Origin: Cristatella mucedo | Taxonomy: Eukaryota; Bryozoa; Phylactolaemata; Cristatellidae | Direction: 5' to 3' | DNA: 64,000 nt | Assembly: GCA_009760855.2 (NCBI GenBank) | Contig: WPIO01000002.1 | Span: 6,893,001-6,957,000 of the forward strand | Part shown: piece after piece, positions 47,120 through 57,718 of the stretch | How positions within the stretch are numbered: position 1 is the stretch's first letter | Layout of the letters: each line of letters opens with the position of its first letter | Notes under the pieces: model-generated | Database searches by the model: none | The model's input: the letters and a program-made list of their open reading frames with translations, nothing else | What the model was told of the DNA's origin: nothing | Made by a program: the position numbers and the translations under genes

Positions 47120-50100
47120 AATATTTAATTTTACAGCCAGCTCGGTAGCACGGCAATTAGTCACAACTAACGAATTATAATCACAGCAAGCCACCCAACG
47201 GCGGATTCGACGAATTACCGAAATCCAACCGCAATCTACTCTAATTAGGCTAACATCAACCAGACGGTAGCGTTGCCAAGCTCACAGTTTGCGCTGATAT
47301 TGTAGTACACGTTTGATTTTATCTGTACACAAAATTGCATGTCGCTGCACGCACTCGCACTTACGCAAATGAGCTTCGACGCCGGACGCCTGTAACGCAA
47401 TCCGCCGCAATCCATTCTAGTTTCCGCCAAATCCACCACAAATCAATTACGCACAGCTCCAAAAAATTTTGAATATCAAACTGTGATACGCGTACAATGT
47501 ACCCAGAAGTTTTCGCACGATTCCGCTCGCTCACGTGTTCTCACGAAGACCACTAAAATAACATTTCAGTGGCCCATGTCAATACCGAAGTCCACTGTAT
47601 TCCACCGTACAACGAAAGAAATCCTCTTCGAAACGCTTCGTTTTTTGATTGCGTATGACAGCGCACTCTACGAAAATTGCACTTAAAAAATTTCACGAGA
47701 GTTAGCATGGCCTTTCTCGTGCAATGTGCAGCAATCGACTGCAGTAGCCCGGGCCAATACCGCAATCCACTTCAATAAACCGCATCCACCACATATAAAA
47801 TCGAAATACATTGCGCCAAGCTCCAGTTTTTATTGCAAATTAAATTTCAGCTTGCTGTATGCACAATCAAGTAAAATAAAAATAAAAATGGTTCATCCTC
47901 GCACTGTGGCAATGGGCGGCAATCGCCAGACAAGACCTGGGAAACTACTGCAATCCACTATATTCCACTGCAAATCATCCTCAAATCGCCATCGCGAACA
48001 TATAGGACTAGACTCAGTTAAAATTGCACCCAAAAATTGGGCTCCACTGTGCACACGTGTTCTCATGCAATGGATTGCAATCGACTGCATCGGCCTGGTC
48101 CCATACAGCAATCCATTTTAATCTGCCGAATCCAATGCAATCCGCCACACAGCGACCAGAACGCGTACACAATAAGCTCTAATTATGATTTTCAAAACGA
48201 CCAGAATACGTACACTTTAAGCTCTAATAGTGATTGCATGTTGCTCTAATTTTTGGTTATTGGGTAATTGCACAATTACATTACAATAGCCTCGACCATT
48301 CGGCAACGATGCACTGCCATTGACTGCAACGGCACGGGCCAATACCGCAGTCTACAGCAATCTGATGCAAAATGCCCTGAAATCGGTTTCGCAATGCTCC
48401 AATTTTGAATGCATGATGGAAAGCACACTTGTTAAAGTCAACCACATCGTTTTAAGCAATTGCGCTCGTGCAATCTCGGGCAATGCATGGCAATTTACGG
48501 CAACTGCTCGGCTCGAAGCAGCAATCCACTACAATCCGTGGAAGTTGATGACAAATTGACAACACGAAGTGCTAATTGTCGTCGCATTTCCCATTTCTTT
48601 ATGCTAAAAGTGAAATCATAAGACTTTCAAGCTATTTTGCACGTTAATTGTCAGCAATGCACGGCAATCGACAGCAATGGCAGGGGACAATACCGAATTA
48701 TGTCGCAAATCAACGAGAAATTGTCTGCACCAAGCTCCATTCTCATACCACGTAGCATCTCACCGGCGAGCACATCCTTCAACCCTTTCAACCAGCTCTG
48801 ACCGTTCAATCTTAGGAAACGCAGGGCAATCGACGGCAATATTCCGGGAAAATACGACAATCCATTATGGTCCATCGCAAATCACTGGAAATTGACTGGG
48901 CCAAGATCAAATATATATCTTAGCTATCGCAGCAAACTGTGTTTAAAGTGCGAACACATCCTTTCAAACAATTTCGAGCAATGAATGGCAATGACATCAA
49001 TGTCCGGGGCCAATACCCCAATTCGAGGCAAATAGGTGAGAAATTGGCAGCGCGAAGCCCCAATCGTCATTACATATAACATTTCGCTGCGTCCAAAGTA
49101 AAACTGTGGCATTTTCAAGATGCTTTGCTCGTTAGCTGTTAGCAATGCACGGTAATGCACAGCAATCGTAAAGACGGATAGGGTAATCCATGGAAAATTG
49201 ACAGGATTGGCTGCAATAAACTGCAACTCTCATTCAAGGTAACATTTGCCTGTTTGCGCGTATTATTTTCGCCAATTGTGTGCGTTCAATCGACGGCAAC
49301 CCACGGCAATCGACGGCAATGGCCCGGGGAAATACGCCAATCCATAACAGACAGTTACAAATGGACCGACGGTTGCTGAGAGAAGCTCCAACTTTTCTTG
49401 CGTATTGCACTACCCTGCATTAGAAGTGCAGCCACATCCTTTTAAACAATCAACAAAGGCACAATCGAGGGCAATGCATGGCAATCGACGGGAATGGCCC
49501 GGCCTCTACTACAAGCTGCTTCTAATTTGCTTGAAATTGGCTGTTCGAATTTTTAATATCCTACCACATAAAGCTCACTGTAGGCGCACATACTGTCATA
49601 TTGCACGTTCAATCTTGGGCAATCCGTGGCAATCGACTGCAATTGCCCGAGCCAATACAGCAATCTATGATTGTCTGTTACAATTAAAAACTAAGCTAGT
49701 GGGAGAAGATCCAATTCTTCTTGTGTATTACACTGCACTGTATTAAAAGTGTAACCGCATCCTTTCAACTAATCTCGAACGTACGGTACATTTGAGGGTG
49801 TCACACGGCAATCGACGGCAACGGCTTGAGAAAATACGAAAATCTAGAACGGTCCATTAAAAATAGACTGATCACTGCTGGGTGACGCTCCCATTTAGAT
49901 TTCTAGTTCGCTAATACTCTATTTTTGGTGCACCCAGGAAATGCCATCGGTAACGCTAGCTCTCGGTCACTGCAATCCAATCTGAACTTAGCGTCAATTT
50001 TCCAATTTAAGACACTCATCGCCCGTTGATCGTGACATGCAATATTTATTTTACTAATTACTGTGAGAGATAAATTGTAATTAATTGCAGTCGCCACTAA

Positions 50101-50130
50101 CATATATCAATCCGCATTTACTGGGACCAT
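47120..50130. repeat. Degenerate satellite, monomer about 167 bp
   Basis: A shared block (GCAATGCATGGCAATCGACG, then GCAATGGCCCGGGCCAATAC, then CGCAATCCACTGCAATCC) recurs with anchor positions 47,731; 47,919; 48,077; 48,316; 48,490; 48,664; 48,826; 48,988; 49,152; 49,306; 49,481; 49,629; 49,808. Most spacings are 148-188 bp, with one of 239. Weaker units lie at about 47,190, 47,373, 47,555 and after 49,930. Each unit also carries GCACCAAGCTCC and CACATCCTTTCAAACAAT. That gives roughly 17 units. Short plus-strand frames with QSTAIARANTAI-like words are by-products of the repeat. Confidence 0.9.
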
Positions 50131-51589
50131 CCCTAAATTGAGGTAAAATGGCTTGTGCACATCGAGTGATGAGTGAGCTCAAGAATGCCACACGTCCTTG
50201 TATGTAGCAATCGCGCTCCTCACCGACTTTGAAAGTTGTTTATAGATTCACTCCATCGGTATAGATTGTATTGATTAAGGTTTCTATGCAAGTTTTCTGA
50301 TAGCGCTCCTGTCTTTCAGAAATAATAGCTTTCCACTCATTTAACCCTAGCACCAGCAAAAATTATTAGGCTGTAGGATGTCGTCCTATCTCTTTAATTT
50401 CTTTAATAATTAAGGGAAAACTTAAGCTAAGAGCGTCGGGATTTTGAAAATCAGACAAAGATGGATTTATTTAGGCGGATAGAAGTTTGACCATGATAGT
50501 CATAAAGTTCTCTGCAAAGAGCATCCATACTTTTATTATTATTCGTTAGCAGATCATACAATCATGTGACGAGCAGCAACAGCTTCGTCAAGGAAGAGCC
50601 AATCAGCGACTCTTTCTGCCTTAGGTTGTGGATAAGACGATGCGGACTGGGAAATCAATCATTTGACGATATATACAGAGTGCGTTAAGCTATTTTATCT
50701 TTGACGTGAATGGGCCACGCAGGGTAAATTTTAGACACTTCTTTCACGTGAAGCTTTCAGCTGGGCTCATTTCTCATTTTTCATTTATCAATTACGATGA
50801 CACAAATTGGATTTTTTGGCTATCCTCGCTCCTGAATTCCCTAGTTAATATCTGCATGGAAAGATAAAATTCTCTTTATAGGTCCTTTACATGCTCTGGA
50901 AAAGATCTATGTCAACCCGTTAGGGATAGCATGCACATTTTATGACAGTAAAATTGTGTATATGCTGCATTATACACTAAGCTCCACAGCTGCTGACTTG
51001 CCATTGCTGGCTGTGGTCAAATACACATTTCAGAAGTCACTATGAGCATTTATTAATAACAATAATTCGTTTATCTGTTACCCCAAGAGAAAACATCTCC
51101 ATCCAGGCTCTTTATAACTCCCTGAAGAAGAAGTAATAACGAGGGGTTAAGGACTTCCAATGTATCGCGCTTAGACAAGTATCCAAAAGCACAATGACCC
51201 TCGGGGTCAGTGGTTAGTCTGGCCTCTTTTTAGTGGCATGCACTAAATCATGCATATCATAATAAGCACAAAAAGCACGCAGGACCAAATAGCCAAGTTA
51301 ACTGGGGCACGGCACCGACCACAATAGATACGTCCTTACAACTGAAACTTACTCGATGCTAAGTAATTCCAGTAGCGGCAGAGGCCAAAAGGTGAGTTCC
51401 AGATTTTCGGTGTATACCAAACTGAATGCGTGATAACCAAAATGTTTTAATTTAACGCGAGGAACGACGGCCAAACTACTATAAGTCAAGGAGCAGGTTG
51501 CGTGTGAGCACATGGGGGAATGATGTCAGATAAGAAGTCTGGTGCAAGCGAGTGAGACGACCCGTAAACGAGAAAGGATCTTGAAACCA
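50131..51589. other. No feature seen
   Basis: AT-rich; no recognised repeat or exon. Confidence 0.4.
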
Positions 51590-51720
51590 ATTCAATGCTC
51601 GATATGGAGACAGTGAAGTTCAGACAGAAGTGATGTGAATGTGGGGGCTACATCGTTGACGACACGAACCAGACGGTCTGCTGAGTTTTGCACCAATAGC
51701 AGACAATTAGTCCATAAGGC
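51590..51720 (-). mobile_element. LINE remnant
   Basis: The minus-strand frame contains LLLVQNSADRLVRVVND and FTSLLSELHCLHIE, matching the VQNSAARLV-type block that follows the reverse transcriptase in L2/CR1-clade LINEs. Strongly diverged. Confidence 0.5.
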
Positions 51721-52062
51721 AGGAGTCCTGAATAAAGTTAATTGAAATAATCCATTTGCTATGTCAAGATCGCGTGGACTTGTTTGGCTGCTGTACATCT
51801 GTCTATGCAAGTTCTGATATTGGCGACGTTTCTCTGCTAAACGTTGGCCGGCTTAATTGTGGAGGCAGTGTGCTCAGCCAGTGATAAGTCGTTTTGGAAT
51901 ACTGTTGCTCAGATTACAGACGGACGTTACTGGGGTGATGCTAGGCTAGCTGCACCAATCAGGAAGGTGAGGTCTTCCAACTTGAGAGTTACACTAGACT
52001 TTCCAATAGCTATAAAGCCACTCTTATCGTTGTCACGTTATGCCAACACGTACGATTGCATA

Positions 52063-52240
52063 ACACATGACTAGGTAAGGCGGGACTAGGTAAGGCGTTT
52101 GCTTTCACGACCTCGGTCCCGAGGTCGTGGGCTCGATACCTTTGGTGGGCGATCCTTTATCGCCACTGAAAGCGGCGGTGATAGCCGTAAAGGCTCTTCT
52201 GTCGCTATAAAAAAGAGGCTGTTTAATCAGCTAGGATGAG
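52063..52240 (+). mobile_element. SINE-A with duplicated box-A region
   Basis: GACTAGGTAAGGCG occurs twice in a row at the head (52,071-52,100). Then come TCACGACCTCGGTCCCGAGG, box B GGCTCGATACC, GATAGCCGTAAAGGCTCTTC and TCAGCTAGGATG. Confidence 0.92.
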
Positions 52241-52280
52241 TGTACATAGGACCATATAGTGTATATAGGTAAGTATATAA

Positions 52281-52422
52281 ATAATTTGTATAGCCTCCTA
52301 AGAGAACTTGATCTCTATTCAGGCGCTTCACATATGCCACGGTTCTCGAGCCCAAAACCTCGGCACAGACCTTGATCAGGGCGAGCACCTTAACCACTGG
52401 GCCAAACCAGAGCGGCGGCCTA
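52281..52422 (-). mobile_element. SINE-B, near full length
   Basis: In reverse orientation: tail AGAGAACTTGATCTCTATTC, AGGCGCTTCACATATGCC, then the head ACCTTAACCACTGGGCCAAA. Confidence 0.92.
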
Positions 52423-53109
52423 CGATGAGTGTATAAAGTACGATTCGCATGGCCCATGGAACTTTTTAATTGGCCCAAAAGGATTTGTCGAGTCTCAAAT
52501 ACAAGGTTCAAATTTTTTAAACAGAAATAATAATCTACCTATGAAACTAAAAAAACTACCAATTACCAATCAGATTAGGCTAATGATATCTGGGTGGGAA
52601 TTCAGATCGCCCTCAAAATTAAAAATTGCATCTGCCATACTTTTTCTACTACAAATTAGCGACGTCTTTACCGTCGGTAATAAAGCCTTGGTTTTTTTTA
52701 AAAGAGTCAATCATCCTTAGCCAATCATAAGAACCGATCATAACACTATCTAAAACCATAGTTATTTTTTGCTAGTAGGTGTTATTTCCTATATTTGTGT
52801 GCCTCGGAAGTATATAAGATAGCTAGTACTCCTTTATTATTTGCTTCTTGGACCATGACTGCGATACCTACACAGTGAAAGTGTACCCAACCCTATGAGA
52901 TATGAATAATTCGTGTCTTTTTTGGTCATTTGTATCTAGTATAAATAAAAATGTATAAATATCTATATGTGTTTGTAATATGCATTTGTATAAATATATG
53001 TTAATTCTGATTCATTTTTTATTTTTATTTTTTCTGAATAAATTTGAATTTAAAGATTAAGAAGTCGAGATTTTTAATTATACGGTGCATAAATTTCACG
53101 AATCAGCCT
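52423..53109. other. No feature seen
   Basis: AT-rich; nothing recognised. Confidence 0.4.
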
Positions 53110-54340
53110 CTTACAGTGTTTTTCACCCTGTTCTCGTTTTACTATCCTTGGTTGTCACGGTCAAGATCGCATAAGTCATAGTAGATGGACTTGACTTGCA
53201 AGGAACCTCCGTTTTCTCCTTGAATGGAATGCGATGAGTATACGAACTGTATAGTCTACACGAGTGCTGTAATATTTTTTCAAACACTTGATTGGCCAGG
53301 AATATCGTTACACTTCTGCGAAGCTGCTCCAAAATGCTTTCTTCTAGGCACTGCATTTACCGGGGAATTCATTGCACTCAAGGAATTCATTGCACTCAAT
53401 GATCACGTTCCCCTGCGTGCTCACACAGAGACACCGGCCGCCTTCGAGTACCTTTAAAACTTTGTCTCAAAGGTGTCTGAAGTAGAGGTCAAAGCATCTA
53501 AGGTGCTCGAAGATTTCCGACTCCTTATCTAGGGTGGTGACAAATTGTTTCATGAGGCTCAATTTGATATGCTATGGTAGCATTAGCCCTTCCGGCTGTC
53601 GATCCGTGCTCTCGCTTGATATTTTTTCTGCTCCTTACAAAGAACTTGGTCTGCTGTAGTCAGTCCGACCTGCGGTATCGCGAATTGCAGTCCCGGCTGC
53701 CCCAGAGGCAAAGGCAGCTGGCTGGAAGCTTGGCAAAGCCGCCATGGAGATCTACCTGGAATCTTACAATAACGATAATACCTGAGCTAGAAGCCGAGAC
53801 CGATACATGTATACACTGATGGAGCAGCACGGTTTTACAGGTTCCTCGATGATCTGTCGATAAAGGTGTGAAAGCGTTCAATGAAGACGTGTCACTCATT
53901 CTGGTTACAGGCGATTTGTATTGCCTCGAGCAGACTGGTCACATCGAGGCAGAAGCCGATCCAATCCTGATGGACGAAGTATATGCTAGCCAACGCATGG
54001 GGGCGTCTTCTCTGACATGCGCCTTTCACACTTTCAAGTTCCACTGCTTCAGCCTAGACGGCAAAAACTCTCTATTGGACTTGATGAGACCGAGATCTCA
54101 GATTAGGTCATTGGGGTATTTTTGGTTGGAGTAGAACTGGTTTCTCTTCTCAGCTCCACCTTAGAAATTGTAATCTAGATCTGCAACGTTATCCTCGCCT
54201 TCTCGCTTGCTGCTCTCTACAGCAGATGACCATTTTCTCATTTCTGAGACGTTTGTACCGTAAGCTCGATGCTGGGTAATACCGGATGAATTCGTTGGCA
54301 TTGCACCGCTTGGATGATCCACCATGCAGAAATATCACTG
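53110..54340 (-). pseudogene. Decayed repeat-borne ORF, copy 2
   Basis: The same family as 39.5-40.9 kb. On the minus strand the blocks are CKTVLLHQ, CLCLWGSRDCNSRY, LMKQFVTTLDKESEIFEHL and SILEQLRRSVTIFLANQ, in the expected order but in different frames. The nucleotide match to copy 1 is visible directly, for example CTTGCTGCTCTCTCCAGAAG (copy 1) against CTTGCTGCTCTCTACAGCAG (copy 2). It contains an 18-bp tandem duplication at 53,365-53,400 and is inactive. Confidence 0.78.
53365..53400. repeat. 18-bp tandem duplication
   Basis: GAATTCATTGCACTCAAG is followed at once by GAATTCATTGCACTCAAT. It is six codons long, so it keeps the frame of the surrounding decayed ORF. Confidence 0.92.
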
Positions 54341-54559
54341 TACTCTACGTTCCATGAAATTCTTTGGGTGGCAAACCCGTGATTGTTTGCACTTTACAAA
54401 ATAGACGTAAACGATAAGGTAACAAGGAATAGTCAAAATTACTTTACCCATGATGAGTGTATTTCATTAATAAATAAAATGTTGCATAATTTTGGAGCTT
54501 TCATGTGAGTTCTCGAGGGTAAAATAATATTCCCGTCGTTTGACCTGATCAGGGATAGA

Positions 54560-54665
54560 TTTGCTGAAATAACCCAAGTCATGTGGTGTCATGACGTCAT
54601 TCGGAAGTTAGTTCCAGAGTTTGAGAGCATACGAATAAAAGGTAGGGTCTCCAAGCGACTAGAGA
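54560..54665 (-). mobile_element. Possible L2-like ORF end
   Basis: GTCATGACGTCATTCGGAAG, then TTAGTTCCAGAGTTTGAGAG and CATACGAATAAAAGGTAGGG, resembles the reverse complement of the LINE segment encoding YAPKLWNSLPT and VTTS. Weak. Confidence 0.35.
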
Positions 54666-55309
54666 TTTATTAAAGACACAACTAGGTGACTTTGGTCAGA
54701 ACAGCGGCTTGTACTTGCCTGACTTTCGAAGAAGTTCGGATAGGCAGGTCAGTGCGGGAGAATAGAGGGACCTAAAGTCGAGTTAAAAAACTTTGAAATC
54801 AGCACGCTTCTCAATGAGGAGCCAGTGTGTCAGTGAGAAGTGAAGTGTGACACTTGAGAAGTTCACGACAGAGGCTATCACATCTATGCTTAAAACGCCC
54901 AACAGTGCATGTCTTTACAGCCATCGGAATCAGCTACAGTGACCTATAAATGAATGCCTTCCTCGAAAGAATTAGATCCTGGATGTCTGTCAATTTTTTT
55001 TAGATAAACTATGATAAAAACCGAGCTCTTCCTTAAAGTATACCGTAAGCGACCGACTGATCTGGGATACTATGCTCTTCTAATTAATGATGCTGTAAAG
55101 CGACCATCATCATGTCCTTTGAATTTTGGCCTCTTCTTTGATTACTGCTTTGATTGACATTTAAAAGCTTCATAAATATGACCAGTTCCACATCTAGCCA
55201 TTGCGTATCCTACCTTTTCCAAGATTAAGAGTTAAAACTTTTCGGGTAACACCAAATTAGTTTAAATTGCTCTGTTGCGCTATAGACAGAAATAAATACT
55301 TTATGTTAC

Positions 55310-55800
55310 AAGCTTAGCTGCAGTGTTTCGCACCAACTGTTAGCGCCTTATTGCATTGCGGGAAAACCTGCAAGTACAGAATTGCACAACAACTCGAGAC
55401 GGGATATCTCAAAGGTATGGACCAAATGGAATGTGATATACCTGTCCAAGCAGGCCTAATTTTTTGCAACGTTCCGTAGCTGAAAGTAGGCCTACTTTAA
55501 TAGAGAGACAATGTGGTGGTCAAGTGAAAGGTCACTGTGGAACAGGACGCTCAGATTTCGTTCAGATGCTATTAGAGATATGCTTGCCGACTCCACTTTA
55601 AGGGTTAGGTTTACAAAGTTCTGAGAAGCGCTGAGATTGCCCACAACTATTAAGTTGGTTTTACCGTCATTTAATTTGAGAATGTTTGCTTCCATCCAAG
55701 TGCGAATGTCAGCAAAACATGTAGCAAAGGATTTTTGACGGGTTGGAACACAGAGGGATCAAGCATAGGTACGGCCGTGTGTCGTCGGCTTACAAATGAA
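55310..55800 (-). mobile_element. L2-like LINE fragment
   Basis: The minus-strand frame encodes MEANILKLNDGKTNLIVVGN, then LTLKVESASISLIASERNL and VLFHSDLSLDHHI, aligned with the 34.2-34.4 kb copy. It extends to a block matching GGTGCAAAACTCTGCAGCTA. Internal reverse-transcriptase segment without the 3' tail. Confidence 0.88.
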
Positions 55801-55828
55801 TCTCCAGATTTCTACCCAGTATTTGCTG

Positions 55829-55988
55829 CCCTGGTTTGGCTCAGGGGTCAAGGTGCTCGCCTTCTAATAACTTAGTCACGATACTCGCCTTTACGGCAGA
55901 TGTCGTGAGCTCGAACCCTGCGGCTTGTGTGAAGGGCCTGAATAGAGATTTAGTTCTTCTAGGGTGGTATTCAAATGAATTTTATTTA
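55829..55988 (+). mobile_element. SINE-B copy
   Basis: GGTTTGGCTCAGGGGTCAAG, GTCGTGAGCTCGAACCCTGC (box B), GTGAAGGGCCTGAATAGAGA and an ATTTTATTTATT tail. The head contains an insertion of about 25 bp with a second CTCGCC. Confidence 0.8.
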
Positions 55989-56159
55989 TTCATATTTATT
56001 CGACTTATCTGCAGTAATAGATAAGTATCATTTTAATGTCTAAATGAAGTAAATGAACCAATCTAGTTAGCTTGAAATGTCCTATTATTAAATGTATCCG
56101 TACTGCGGCTTACTAAAATTTTTCTTGACATGTAATTTGCTGCTGACATTGACGCAGAA

Positions 56160-56296
56160 CCGCATTTGGCCCAGTAGATAAAGCGGTTGCTTTTTCAAGA
56201 CCTCTATCCTTTATTGCTGCTGCAAGCGGTGGTGATAGCCTTAAGGAGTCTTCTGCCGCTATAAAAAGGAGGCTGTTAAATCAGCTGTTGTTTTTT
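56160..56296 (+). mobile_element. SINE-A lacking box B
   Basis: The head TTTGGCCCAGTAGATAAAGC runs through CAAGACCTC straight into TATCCTTTATTGC, deleting about 40 bp that normally hold box B. The 3' part GATAGCCTTAAGGAGTCTTC and TTAAATCAGCTG is intact. The first bases look SINE-B-like, so this may be a chimera. Confidence 0.82.
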
Positions 56297-56819
56297 ATGA
56301 CCATTTCATTAGTTTACTCATACATTTTTGGAGTCCGTGTGAGTTTTGGCAGAGCGCATCCTTTAATGTCAGTAAAACGCAAATTTAAAAGCACCTAATA
56401 CAGCCGAAAACTCGCTCACCATCCAACTAAGCCAGATTCTTAAGAATATAAGCTACGTAAAAATGTCAGCATTTCGATATAAACCTTGTTCAGGCTTTTC
56501 CTAAGCTCACAGTACTCTGAAAAATTCTTAAAAGCAGTGCAAAGTCTATAGCTGGTTTTGAACACGCACTCGCTCCTCGGCGGGGAACTTTCGCGGCGAT
56601 ATAGGGCGTACACCGGCCTGATGGGCGTCTAAACGTTGCCATGAGCAACCACATAGCCGGAGACTGTCGCGAACAGTCTCGCAGGCTTGTAATCGCGGTG
56701 TTTATGCAGTGGAAAAGATGCAATCTATCTAGAATCGTAATTTCTCTATTAGAAATTCAACTTTTTCATATGCTAACTTCCCATCCTTCTCTACTAGCTT
56801 AACTGCACTCACGTATCCA

Positions 56820-57718
56820 ACTGGTAGCGATATCGATCGATCGCGCTCTGTCGCGACGGCAGTGATTGCTTCTATAGCAATGCAGCCGATGCATTTCCTA
56901 TCTTGCCTGAGCTCTGTGGCGACCACTGCGTCACGCTCTCCGGTAGACGCGCCACGGCCTTATTCGCTCTCAAGGAGCATCCCGGAGGCCAAGCTGGGCC
57001 CGCCGTCGGAGGTTAGAGAGTCCCCATTTGCATACAGCAAGCGTAAGACACTGTTACGTGCAAAATTGCTTTAAAACCTCTCTTTGAAACCCATAAATAT
57101 TTTCTGCACGACACTGCGTCGGGAAGCTCCACGGCGAAAGCGAGCCAGCCCATCGTGCGCATCCTTATCTCGTCTGGAGTTCGCCGGGGTGAGGGTCCGA
57201 CGCCCCCTAGTCGGAAGTCGTTCAGCAGTTGTTGGCGCCCTGGTGCAGATCTGTGCACAAACGTGCTACAGCGTGCACGCGACCTTATTATTTATATGAA
57301 TATCCGGTAGTCAGTATACGGGTTCTGACAGTGCAAAAGGCTGCGACGGCGACCTACTTCGAAACGCCGAGGTCGGGGTCGACCCCCAGTCGCCATCTTT
57401 AGTATCGGGCCGCCGTGGTATGTTGGGAATGCTGAACTTGAGGCCGTGACTAGCTGGTCGCTTCTCCGGTGACTGCCAGCTCTGACTGCTCCAAGCTTGC
57501 TAGTAGAAATGCTTAAGAATGAAGCCGCTCACTTGTTAAAGGCCTTTCAGACAAGCCCGCCGTCGGAGTGCTGAAGGTTCGTCCGAGCTCGTAGCACCTG
57601 AACGCAGCCGACTGCAGCTGTCGCTGACTCAACCCCTGCCCGTGTCCTGTCGCCACCCCTGCGTCGCACACCCGTCGACGCCGACAGCGCTGGACGACAG
57701 CCGCGCCGACGACCGCCA
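56820..57718. promoter_or_regulatory. CpG-rich putative promoter and 5' UTR
   Basis: After many kilobases of AT-rich sequence this stretch is rich in CG dinucleotides (for example GATCGATCGCGCTCTGTCGC). It runs into the bunched start codon. Bases 57,626-57,718 are in frame with the ATG, with a TGA at 57,626, so translation does not start further upstream. On the minus strand a consensus donor TTGGATAC|GTGAGT lies at 56,812, preceded by an open frame (IEAITAVATERDRSISLPVG), hinting at a divergent transcript. Confidence 0.5.

Noticed and set aside
47483-49746. Series of frames with similar words such as GNPWQSTAIARANTAI
   Set aside because: The similarity comes from the satellite monomer; frames start and stop at random within units and no start or splice signal recurs.
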